Assembly (NCBI RefSeq): GCF_000003605.2 | Contig: NW_003157228.1 | Location: forward strand, 268,484-286,009 | Reading direction: 5' to 3' | Length of the DNA stretch: 17,526 nucleotides | DNA from: Saccoglossus kowalevskii | Taxonomy: Eukaryota; Hemichordata; Enteropneusta; Harrimaniidae | Part shown: one piece after another, positions 1 to 8,507 of the stretch | How the letters are laid out: each line of letters starts with the position of its first letter | Position numbering within the stretch: position 1 is the first letter of the stretch | Program-made: the position numbers and the translations under genes | The notes under the pieces: model-generated | Seen by the model: the letters and a program-made list of their open reading frames with translations, nothing else | Databases searched by the model: none | Told to the model about the DNA's origin: nothing

Positions 1-153
1 TTTGTGGAGAGGGATTTATTTCATGGTGAGACTGTTCCTGAGAGGCATAATTTGGCATATTTTCCAACAATCCATGATATACAGAATCACATTTATAAAG
101 CAATTAAAGATATAGACACCGGTGAACTGCAAGTTATAAGTACACCTGTTACT
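1..153 (+). CDS. Exon 1 in window (partial): end of CARF-like domain
   Basis: Read in frame 1 from the window edge, beginning FVERDLF. The residues include a His/Tyr/Phe-rich stretch, NLAYFPTIHDIQNHIYKAI, resembling the C-terminal part of the ALS2CR8/CARF domain. The 5' splice site is ACT|GTGAGT, with GT at 154-155, so the exon ends in phase 0. Reading on past the donor stays open for about 19 more codons, but these are low-complexity and lead into the minisatellite. The splice is therefore the better reading. The left boundary of the exon is outside the window. Confidence 0.75.
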
Positions 154-3100
154 GTGAGTATTCAATATATATGTATACACACTGCTGTTCATTTATTTAT
201 CCATCTATGACATCATTGCAGTACAGAAAGAACTGAAGCTTAATTGGGTCAGTTTTGTACTATGACATACCATTACCCATATTTGGGCATATACCATTAC
301 CCATATTCAGACATATATCATTACTAATAACCATATTTGGTCATATATCATAACCCATATTTGGATTTATATCATTACCCATATTTGGACATGTATCATG
401 AGCAAATATTTGGACATATATCATTACCCATATTTGGACATATATCATTACCCATATTTGGACATGTATCATTACCCATATTTGGACATTTATCATTACC
501 CATATTTGGACATTTATCATTACCCATATTTGGACATTTATCATTACCCATATTTGGACATTTATCATTACTCATATTTGGACATTTATCATTACTCATA
601 TTTGGACATTTATCATTACTCATATTTGGACATTTATCATTACTCATATTTGGACATTTATCATTACTCATATTTGGACATTTATCATTACTCATATTTA
701 GACATTTATCATTACTCATATTTAGGCATTTATCATTACTCATATTTAGACATTTATCATTACCCATATTTGGACATTTATCATTACTCATATTTGGACA
801 TTTATCATTACTCATATTTGGACATTTATCATTGCTCATATTTAGACATTTATCATTACTCATATTTGGACATTTATCATTACTCATATTTAGACATTTA
901 TCATTACTCATATTTGGACATTATTATTACTCATATTTAGACATTTATCATTACCCATATTTGGACATTTATCATTACTCATATTTGGACGTTTATCATT
1001 ACTCATATTTAGACATTTATCATTACTCATATTTAGGCATTTATCATTACTCATATTTGGACATTTATCATTACTCATATTTAGACATTTATCATTACTC
1101 ATATTTGGACGTTTATCATTACTCATATTTAGACATTTATCATTACTCATATTTAGACATTATTATTACTCATATTAAGACATTTATCATTACCCATATT
1201 TGGACATTTATCATTACTCATATTTGGACGTTTATCATTACTCATATTTAGACATTTGTCATTACTCATATTTAGGCATTTATCATTACTCATATTTGGA
1301 CATTTATCATTACTCATATTTGGACATTTATCATTTCTCATATTTAGGCATTTATCATTACTCATATTTAGACATTTATCATTACCCATATTTGGACATT
1401 TATCATTACTCATATTTGGACATTTATCATTACTCATATTTGGACATTTATCATTGCTCATATTTAGACATTTATCATTACTCATATTTGGACATTTATC
1501 ATTACTCATATTTGGACATTTATCATTACCCATATTTGGGCATTGCATTATGTTATTGCTATACATTATCAGCACATATCACTCTATTGCGTTTTGTCGG
1601 CTCTGAATCTGCATAACATTTGACATTAAATTTGAAAATGAGAAAAAATATTAATGTAAACAAACAAAGTACTTCAAGACTTGTCAACTTTAAATGTTTG
1701 TTTGAATTTTCCCCTGTGAGTCATATGATGAGTGATATGTGCATTCATGTTCCCAGGCCACAGCATTTTATGCTACATATCATCTGACACACCAATCAGA
1801 TTTTGGGCATTAAACAAGCCTCAATGGATAATACCATTGCAGATTAAACATGCTGATGATATAGCATGATAATGTTTTATTTATTTTTCTAGTGTAATGT
1901 AACCAATTTAATTCCTTCTGATTAATATTGTGTTTCAATAAACCATTTACTTTTAATTCTAACTGCCATATTTTTTTCCTATAATTTTGAATTGTTTACT
2001 GGAATACAATTTTTGAAAAAAATATTCATAAAAAACATGAATGTAATTTTGTTAATGATGACACAAGTTGGTTTTGGCACTCAAAGGATCAATAGGGTTT
2101 AGATTATGTGTTGGTCATTTTTGACAGACTTACATTTCCTATTTCACTCAAAATTTCTTCTATGTCTTCACTGTAGGTGACTGAAGGGTTGCCAACAACA
2201 GAGGAACAAGCCACAGCAGATGCCGCTAATCAGCTCCAACAACAGCTTTGGCAGGCGCCTACATGTAGTACTAGTGAGGAACCGCAAGCACAGACAGTGA
2301 CAGTCACTCTGACGCAGAATCCAGGGGAAGGTATGTACTAGGGGTAATTCATTTATTCTGAATGGGGAGAGCGGGGAAGTAGAAATAAGAAATGACGTTT
2401 TGCCATTCAAGAGTGTTGCAGGAGTTTGTCAAACAATCTAACTCACAAACTCAGACAGTGTATTTTTTCAGTAGCCATAACTGATTGCAAAAAAAATGAG
2501 AGAGTAAATATATTTGTGGTTTTGCAGCATGGCTTAAATCTTGATTCCACAGTCTTTGAAATTGCACCAGTGCATCATTTGAAATGATTTGATACATCCG
2601 GCCAATGTTTGCTATGTGTACAAAAGTTATGTGCTAACATCTTATTCACATTATTGTCTACCTGGAAAATATTGTCACTAGTGTGACTAGTGTTTTTGAA
2701 AATATTTGATAAACCTGAGAATGAAAATTATTTTAATATAGAAGAATTATTCAAACGTTTTACAGCAAAATCTCTATTTTAATTCACAGATATAAAAATT
2801 AGATCTCATCACAGATTCCAATTGTATGTATATACAAGGCTCAGATAGTTTCTAGAGCTGAGAATAAAAAGTACAAATAAAACAATGAGCATTTGTATTA
2901 TCAAGCCTAAAATAACTGAGGTGTGAGAAAGTGACATTTTCTCCCTTTACTCTCACTCTGTTTTCCAATTGTATATAATCACCCAATTTGATTTTTGTTG
3001 TTGTTTAATGTAAAGTAAATTTTGTTATATTTTCAGACAGTGGTGCCGTAATTTCATTGATAGAGACAACTCTGAGTGATGGAACCACCCAAGTGAGCAG

Positions 3101-5555
3101 TACACTCTCACCCAAGACAGCACATCTACTGTCACAGCTTAACCCAAAACTATTTGAAAATGCACAAGTTGCAAGGGTGAGTTGAGCATTTACCATAAGT
3201 CATGTAATGTAACCATTGATGTGAATGGTTATTTATGCTGGATTATTGCATTTAATTTAAATTACAGCTGTGGTCATTTATGAAAGACTGTCTGTAATTG
3301 AAAATACACTACCTTGTAAGAATACACCAAACTAAAGAGAATACACGAGATGAAAAAAAAATAAAAAATAAACTGCCTTGGAATTAAATACATCAATGTT
3401 TTTGTTGGCAATGAATAAACTTTCACTCACATGATTTTGTTCAAATGTGGTACATACATTGGACATTATGGATCCATGATGCACATTATGTTGTTTTTCA
3501 GATCAGATTCAAAATGACTGAATGACCGCCATTTTATTTTAATTAATGCTGTCCCAGAGCAATATCCTCGATATGGACAAGTACTTCTTTGACAATCATT
3601 TTAATGTTAAAAAATCATCTTAATCAAGCATCAACTTCTGGATCCATACTTCTGACATGTTTATGTTCAAACTATATTACTATAAACAAAACTGTATAAC
3701 TTTTATAACCAACGGGAACTGTGCCATGCATGGATTGTTCGATTAGTATTGGCCAGCATCAATCTTTCTATTCAGATTGTTGTTGACTAATATTATTCCA
3801 ACTTATGGATATATACCCCAGTTTTGATTGAATAATAATTTAATAACTTTCTCATTATTTATCTCACTCCCTGAACGACACTTATCTCTTGATCACAAAA
3901 GTTTTAATCAATGATGACCAAGTCATGCTACTGACCTTTTGAAACTCATAAGCACCTAAAATAGGGGAGAAACAAAACTATATTGATACTTGCATTGATC
4001 CTATCTTTAGTCTTATTTTTTTTTTTTCATTTATTTTATTTTATTCACTTTTGGGGCTTTCATGATTATTAAAACTTTAATAAAAACCTACCATCAAATG
4101 AATTCAAATAAAATAAAATATATGGAAAAAAAACATGAATTAAATGATTTTGAAAAATTAAAAAAAAAATGAATTCATATATAAAATAAAATATTTGAAA
4201 AAACATGAATTAAGAATTTGAAAAGCAAAACAAATTAGGATCTTATTTTATTCAGATTGATTATGTTTTTGTATTAACTAGGATAAAAATGACGTACCAG
4301 ACACAGTACAAATACAAATACATCAAATACAGGAAGATGAAGCTATGGATACCAATAAAATAGTCACAACAACTGCACTCCCTCCATCAGATCCTGCAGG
4401 GGTTCCCATGATGGCAGTTGCCATGGCACCGCAGTCGGGGTTGTCTCAGGTCGAGCAAGTGCTTCTCCAAACCCAGCCACAAGAGGGCGTGGTTGGTAAG
4501 TAGGCATCATCAATTTTACAAAGACTGTTTTAGCAATAGAATAGATATCTCGCACTTGCTAGAAATTATGATGAAATATTGTCTGAGTATGTCATCTCAT
4601 GGAATGTCTACTCTCAGTAGTTGCTTTTGTTGCAAAAATGTACACCATGAGATAACATCAACTATGCAAAACAGAAGGTAGATTTAATGTCAAAGTAGAA
4701 CAAAAGTTTATAGTATCTAAAGAAAAGAATGATCAGAGACTGTGGCAGTATTTATGATTTATGTTAACCATTGCTTGAAAAACATCAAGAGATCAACAAA
4801 ATTTTAAGTTGTGATCTTTTGACAACAGTTCATTTCAATATTTCAACAAAGGCCCTAATTTTATTATATTCAAATTTGTCACTAAATGGAGCTCTTTTTG
4901 GCGCCTAATTTTGTGTAAACAATAAATTATTTTACATGCATCCATGGCACTCATTGTGTTAACCTTTTCACCACCAGTTCCCAATTTTCATCACAAATTC
5001 GCAAAATAGTCCAGTTTATAGTCTGCACTTTCCTTCACAAGATTGGGACACAAATAACGAAATATAAATAACCAAGTAAAAAATAAAAATTTATTCAAAT
5101 TTTGTCTGTTGACTCCAAAATTAGGGTTCATTTCCAGGAACATTGAAGAATATAAGAAAAAAAATGCCAAAAAATTTGGGTAAGAAAGTCTGGTGGTGAA
5201 AAGGTTAAAACATGGAGTAGTACAGTATTTTGATGGTTTGCAGACAAATAAAATGACCTGTTTTTATCACAAGAAGCAATCCCTTTTTTTCCTGTATTGA
5301 AACCTAATTAGTAGAATATTCTTCGGTGTATGTCCATTCCTTACTTTTCCTGATGTTACATGTTGAGACCCCTGGGTCTATTACCAAGGAAGTTTGGTAT
5401 AAACATTCCAATTATCACAAGTTATAAAGAAAGAAGTTTTGTGTGGCGAAGATAATTGTTTGTGAATCCTAGTTTATAACAAGACTTTCATTTGTTTTGT
5501 TTTTTTAGAACACCATGGTGATACAGGTGAAATCATTATGCCAACGGAACACTGA
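1..5555 (+). CDS. 3' part of a CARF-like (ALS2CR8 family) transcription factor gene, five exons, 5' end outside window
   Basis: Joining 1-153, 2177-2330, 3037-3176, 4282-4495 and 5509-5555 gives 708 bases, exactly 236 codons including the TGA at 5553-5555. Frame is kept across all four introns (phases 0, 1, 0, 1), each with GT and AG ends. The first 51 residues contain AYFPTIHDIQNHIY, which I recognise as resembling the conserved domain of calcium-responsive transcription factor (CARF). In the known family this is a nuclear DNA-binding protein that activates Ca2+-responsive promoters such as BDNF. The remaining 184 residues are rich in Gln, Thr, Ser and acidic residues with no zinc finger, signal peptide or membrane segment, as expected of an activation region. 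The family match comes from a short stretch recalled without a database search, so the exon structure is more certain than the name. The start codon and most of the N-terminal half lie upstream of base 1. Confidence 0.72.
263..1543. repeat. 24-bp minisatellite, about 53 units, in intron 1
   Basis: The unit is close to CATTTATCATTACTCATATT plus TGGA (24 bp), varying mainly at ACC/ACT, TTGGA/TTAGA/TTAGGC and GGACA/GGACG. Early units (263-470) are more diverged and carry ATAT in place of TTAT. Units around 917-940 and 1157-1180 have the shorter ATTATTATT form. The block after each of these is a near copy of the other, so about ten units (about 239 bp) were duplicated as a block. Because 24 is a multiple of three and the unit has no stop in any plus frame, long repetitive ORFs arise (304 aa at 337-1251 and others). 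They are not genes: the array sits between the donor at 154 and the acceptor at 2176. Confidence 0.97.
1544..2176 (+). other. Rest of intron 1, no gene seen
   Basis: This is AT-rich unique sequence without a convincing exon. It has one isolated CCAAT box followed by CAGA near 1790, which matches the CCAATCAGA context of the arrays further right, and a polypyrimidine-rich end before the acceptor. Confidence 0.6.
2177..2330 (+). CDS. Exon 2: Gln/Thr-rich linker or activation segment
   Basis: The acceptor is ttcactgtag with AG at 2175-2176, and the donor is GAAG|GTATGT with GT at 2331. The 154 bases carry phase 0 in and phase 1 out. The peptide starts VTEGLPTTEEQ and is rich in Gln, Thr, Ala and Glu (a QLQQQLW stretch, then TVTVTLTQ). 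This suits an intrinsically disordered transactivation segment. An open minus-strand frame over the same bases (2168-2410) is a shadow. Confidence 0.72.
2331..3036 (+). other. Intron 2, no internal feature seen
   Basis: The intron is 706 bases with GTATGT and TTTCAG ends. It is AT-rich, nearly without CpG, and has no repeat array, open frame or RNA fold that I could support. Confidence 0.7.
3037..3176 (+). CDS. Exon 3: Ser/Thr-rich segment with LSPKTAHLLSQL motif
   Basis: The acceptor is ttatattttcag (AG 3035-3036). The donor is AGG|GTGAGT (GT 3177). The split codon from exon 2 (G + AC) gives Asp. The 140-base exon ends in phase 0. The peptide contains SSTLSPKTAHLLSQLNPKLF, an amphipathic Leu-rich stretch that could be a short helical interaction motif. 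A one-base-earlier donor (AG|GGTGAG) would break the frame with exon 4, so 3176 is preferred. Confidence 0.72.
3440..3600 (+). repeat. Dispersed repeat copy in intron 3
   Basis: It shares, in the same order, a 'TGATGCACAT' segment (about 3477) and 'GATTCAAAATGACTGAATGA' (about 3506) followed by CCGCCATTTT. The same pair of segments recurs near 6700, 6960, 7180 and, more weakly, 9545. The family has no visible coding capacity or terminal repeat, and its boundaries are approximate. Confidence 0.6.
4100..4229 (+). repeat. Degenerate 71-bp tandem duplication in intron 3
   Basis: Two AT-rich copies begin with GAATTCA at 4100 and 4171. Each continues through ATAAAATAAAATAT, a run of A, ACATGAATTAA and a TTTGAAAA segment. 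Intron 3 (3177-4281) otherwise holds poly-T at about 4019-4027 and no gene. Confidence 0.7.
4282..4495 (+). CDS. Exon 4: acidic/Gln-rich C-terminal region
   Basis: The acceptor is gtattaactag (AG 4280-4281), with a plausible branch-like taac just upstream. The donor is GTTG|GTAAGT (GT 4496). The 214-base exon enters in phase 0 and leaves in phase 1. The peptide begins DKNDVPDTVQIQIHQIQED, then passes through a Met/Ala/Pro-rich stretch and a VEQVLLQTQPQ segment. This composition resembles activation regions; no named domain is visible. Confidence 0.72.
4959..5208. mobile_element. piggyBac-like MITE (non-autonomous) in intron 4
   Basis: A perfect 19-bp inverted repeat, TTAACCTTTTCACCACCAG, lies at 4959-4977, with its complement at 5190-5208. 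TTAA at each outer edge (4959-4962, 5205-5208) is the target-site duplication expected of piggyBac-superfamily elements, and ends starting CC(C)TTT are common in that group. The 242-bp body has no coding capacity, so it would have moved in trans. The inner flanks (CCCAATTTT on the left, AAATTTGGG on the right) extend the inverted repeat imperfectly. It is AT-rich like the host intron and has no effect on the exons. Confidence 0.8.
5509..5555 (+). CDS. Exon 5: last 15 residues and stop
   Basis: The acceptor follows a strong T-tract (ttgtttttttag, AG 5507-5508). With the G carried over from exon 4 the first codon is GAA. The peptide is EHHGDTGEIIMPTEH followed by TGA at 5553-5555. The combined frame closing exactly here supports the whole exon chain. 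Confidence 0.68.
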
Positions 5556-5586
5556 TGAGATGCTTTATCATCGACAGTGACAATCA

Positions 5587-5592
5587 AATAAA
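5587..5592 (+). terminator. Candidate polyadenylation signal AATAAA of the CARF-like gene
   Basis: AATAAA lies 32 bases after the TGA stop. A T/GT-rich stretch (CTGATTTGTATGTTGTC) follows about 15 bases on, as expected of a downstream element. It would give a very short 3' UTR. A later signal, for example AATAAA at 6829-6834, cannot be excluded. Confidence 0.4.
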
Positions 5593-5762
5593 ATAATCGT
5601 ACAGTCTGATTTGTATGTTGTCATATAAACATATGTACCGGTAGTTCAGGGTAAAGCATTTAGATCAGATGTCAATTGTTGATACCAGCTTTACAAGATG
5701 ACAGGGATTGTTTCTTAGTTAAACACCTTGACCCTTGTTCCATGTTAGACAGTTCTTTTGAA

Positions 5763-5798
5763 ATAATATGTTAATATCGCATAATATGTTAATATCGC
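5763..5798. repeat. 18-bp perfect tandem duplication
   Basis: ATAATATGTTAATATCGC occurs at 5763-5780 and again, without change, at 5781-5798. The lack of divergence implies a recent slippage event. Confidence 0.9.
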
Positions 5799-5856
5799 TT
5801 CAAAAAATCTTGTCCATTGAATTGCATGACTAATCAACTAATGGTAGTGCAGTTTA

Positions 5857-6030
5857 CATCTAGAACATGTGCTGTGATTGGTCTTTCCATCTAGAACATG
5901 TCCTGTGATTGGTCAGTTCATCTCGAACATAAGCTGTGATTGGTCAGTCCATCTAGAACATATACTGTGATTGGTTACTCCATCCAGAACATGTGCTATG
6001 ATTGGTCAGTCCATCCTGTACATTATGTGG
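5857..6030. repeat. 31-bp minisatellite with an inverted CCAAT box in each unit
   Basis: Units start with CATCTAGAAC or close variants at 5857, 5888, 5919, 5950, 5981 and 6012, exactly 31 bp apart, the last one incomplete. Each complete unit has AACAT, then TGTGATTGGT (or TATGATTGGT), so ATTGG (the reverse of CCAAT) recurs every 31 bp on the same face of the DNA, about three helical turns apart. An open frame running through it (5940-6131) is a by-product. From 6030 to about 6360 I see only AT-rich unique sequence with a T-rich stretch near 6181-6205. Confidence 0.93.
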
Positions 6031-6499
6031 CCAAAGATAAAGTAGTATGCTTGTTTGATTCATGTAAGCTCCAACAAAAACAGAATGCGAATGCAGAGAT
6101 ATTCGTTTTTATGGTGACTTCTATTCTATGAATATGATCAGTATACATTTGAATTTGAATATCAACAGTCTTTCCATTCTTTTTTTAAATATTTTTTATT
6201 TTTAGTGCAGTATGACATTGTAAGTTATTGAATGTCTGGTCTATGATGTGTGTACATGTATATAGTATCCTATCACTCCACCCATAGCACAATCAGAACC
6301 TTACCCCAAAATTGTATTCGTATTGAGTCTCATTCAGATTAGAAGACAATGGGGACTTATGTTTTGGGTTCTGTCCATTCATCAGTCTGTCTGTCCTGCA
6401 TCGCTTCTTGCACATGTTGGATCTGATTTTGTTGAAAATTGTAACAAAGACAAGTCATAATGGATATATATATATGCGCATATGCATGACTGTCAGCCA

Positions 6500-7240
6500 T
6501 TTTGTTTGTTTATAAGTCTCCTTCCCATTTCTCAGATGCACTTATACAGATTTTGTTTAAATTTGATACAAAGGCAAGATACGGCAGGTTACATGGGCCT
6601 ATCTGCCTGCTGTCTATTTTGGTCAAAGGAAAGCATAAACCACAACATTTGGACAAATTTTATTCAGACGTGGTATGAAAGTCACACATAATAGGTTACT
6701 GATGCACTTTGTTTGTTTTGTGATTTGATTCAAAATGGCTGACTGGAGCCCGAGGCTATGTTGGTATTATTTTTAACGATTTCTTTGATATGCTTTGACG
6801 ATTTACTGTAAAGTAAAAACAAAGACAAAATAAAAGTAAAAATGGTATACATATGTATGCTGGTTCTTATTTAATGACATCTGCTCATTGACCATTTTTC
6901 TGCATGGATTGGTCAATTTTGTTAAAACTTTGTATGAACACCACACATGATGGGTTACTGGTGCACATCATTTTTTTGTGACTTGATTCAAAATGGCTGA
7001 ATGATGGCCATGTGGGTTTTCAGAACATGCTTTTACATTTTTTTTTTCGAGTTGATACATAAAACACAACACAATGGTATTCAAACACACATGTGTACAA
7101 CATGTCATTTCTCTGCTGTCACGGTGTCTGATCAAGTTTCATCCACTTTTGGTGTTCTAACTCATGCAGCTTACTGATGCACATAATTCATTTGTTGTGG
7201 TTTAATTCAAAATTGGTTAATCCTATCTATTCAAAAAAAC
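6500..7240 (+). repeat. Degenerate copies of a dispersed repeat
   Basis: Three copies of the element are seen. The first has TTACTGATGCAC at about 6695, then GATTCAAAATGGCTGACTGG. The second has TTACTGGTGCACATCAT at about 6956, then GATTCAAAATGGCTGAATGA. The third has TTACTGATGCACAT at about 7172, then TTCAAAATTGGTTAAT. The starts are about 260 and 216 bp apart. A more decayed piece may lie at 6360-6500 (GATTTTGTTGAAAATTGTAAC...CAGCCATTTTG). The open frame at 6482-6691 lies inside and is not credible as a protein. Confidence 0.65.
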
Positions 7241-7453
7241 AAGATATGATACTGTAATGCTTCAGATCAGATTCAGTGTAAGTAGGTTCCCCTTTTAATA
7301 TTTGAATGCTCTGTACTCACAACCAGTCCTACAGGACTGAACATATTCCAAATGAATTTTATTTTTTCAGTGATACATTGTATCACCGTCAAACATAACC
7401 ACTTTATTTAGTTATTAATTAATTCATGATATCTAAGGCAATGTAATCCTTTT

Positions 7454-7640
7454 TCAAACATTGTTGATGGGCGGTGATCGCCGTGCCACGCATGCGCAAG
7501 ATATAGGACTTGTATGAACAAAGATGGCGACTTTGACTGTTGTGCAGACCAACGAGTACAAACTTGGACGTTGATAAGCTTTAACTATGAAATTTCCTTC
7601 GTGATTGGAAGGTATCGAAGGAGTCATCAACGGTAATTTG
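7454..7640 (+). promoter_or_regulatory. Candidate promoter and first exon of a downstream + strand gene
   Basis: This small segment is much richer in CpG than its surroundings. It has an NRF1-like palindrome, CGCATGCGCA (7489-7498), and 26 bases on a YY1-like AAGATGGCG (7521-7529) whose ATG is in the plus orientation. The two motifs near each other, with YY1 overlapping an ATG, are typical of TATA-less housekeeping promoters. The ATG opens a frame of only 16 codons (7524-7574, MATLTVVQTNEYKLGR, then TGA), so it would be a leader peptide or untranslated. Possible splice donors follow at AAG|GTATCG (7611) and ACG|GTAATT (7632). No downstream exon was identified. Confidence 0.45.
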
Positions 7641-7877
7641 TGCATGTTACACCAAGGTCAAAACTTGTACTTGTGATTTACATTAGAAGAGCGCATTGGA
7701 TTGTGGGAAAATTAATGTTTATCAACACAAATGACATACATGTGCGATGCGATGACCACTGCCCGTTAACTACTGATTTCTGCATTTAAATATAATACAT
7801 ACGTTTCAGAGTTATTCCAAGATCCCTTCAAGCACCAGGACATTTGAGTCAATGCAGAGCTACTTACAAGGATGTGC

Positions 7878-8310
7878 CTGATTGGCTGCTCAACCCTAAC
7901 ACCTAACAATCAGACCAATCAGAGAGCAGCTTGCATTTTGTCTGATTGGCTACTCAACCCTAACACCTAACAATCAGACCAATCATAGAGCAGCTTGTAC
8001 CTGATTGGCTACTCAACCCTAACACCTAACAATCAGACCAATCAGAGAGCAGCTTGCATTTTGTCTGATTGGCTACTCAACCCTAACACCTAACAATCAG
8101 ACCAATCATAGAGCAGCTTGTACCTGATTGGCTACTCAACCCTAACACCTAACAATCAGACCAATCAGAGAGCAGCTTGCATTGTGTCTGATTGACTACT
8201 CAACCCTAACACCTAACAATCAGACCAATCATAGAGCAGCTTGTACCTGATTGGCTACCCAACCCAAACACCTAACAACCAGACCAATCATAGAGCAGCT
8301 TTCATTGTGT
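7878..8310. repeat. 59/64-bp alternating tandem array with paired inverted CCAAT boxes
   Basis: CTGATTGG (or CTGATTGA) starts units at 7878, 7942, 8001, 8065, 8124, 8188 and 8247, with spacings alternating 64, 59, 64, 59, 64, 59. It is thus a 123-bp dimer repeated three and a half times. Each monomer runs CTGATTGG, CTACTC, AACCCTAACACCTAACAATC, then AGACCAATCA and GAGCAGCTTG. The longer type ends with GCATTTTGT or GCATTGTGT, the shorter with TAC. In the monomers whose second box is CCAATCAG (those at 7878, 8001 and 8124), CTGATTGG can pair with it as an 8-bp stem over about 29 bases. The others end CCAATCAT and pair over 7 bp. The last unit is the most diverged. Confidence 0.95.
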
Positions 8311-8387
8311 CCAGTTTGTTTTCAGCGATTCAAATTCTGAATTGTATATTATTGCTTCAACTCAACTTCAATAAAACATCTTTTTCA

Positions 8388-8507
8388 TATGCTATTAAAG
8401 CATATGCAAATAATTGCCAATTATATGCAAATCATATGCTAATCATATGCAATTTAGTTGTAATGCTTGATCGTTTTGCTGGGGGGGGGAACTCTGAATA
8501 TGCAAAT
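8388..8507. promoter_or_regulatory. Cluster of POU/octamer motifs
   Basis: ATGCAAAT occurs at 8404-8411, 8425-8432 and 8500-8507. One-base variants are ATGCTAAT (8436-8443) and ATGCAATT (8447-8454), and a looser ATGCTATT lies just before 8404. Four of them are spaced 21, 11 and 11 bp, in phase with the helix. Some of the spacing reflects short duplication of AATCATATGC. A run of nine G lies at 8481-8489. POU-domain proteins bind ATGCAAAT; function here is inference. Confidence 0.5.

Noticed and set aside
337-1616. Several long ORFs on both strands (304, 180, 171, 140, 138 aa)
   Set aside because: All are translations of the stop-free 24-bp minisatellite in intron 1. They appear in several frames at once and have no non-repetitive domain.
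5940-6131. 63-aa ORF
   Set aside because: About half lies in the 31-bp minisatellite and the rest has no domain.
7878-8310. CRISPR-like look of regularly spaced repeats
   Set aside because: The 'spacers' are identical between units, spacing alternates 59/64, and the context is a eukaryotic intergenic region.
7878-8310. Internal telomere sequence
   Set aside because: CCCTAA occurs only once per monomer with a variant beside it (CACCTAAC). There is no run of pure telomere repeats.
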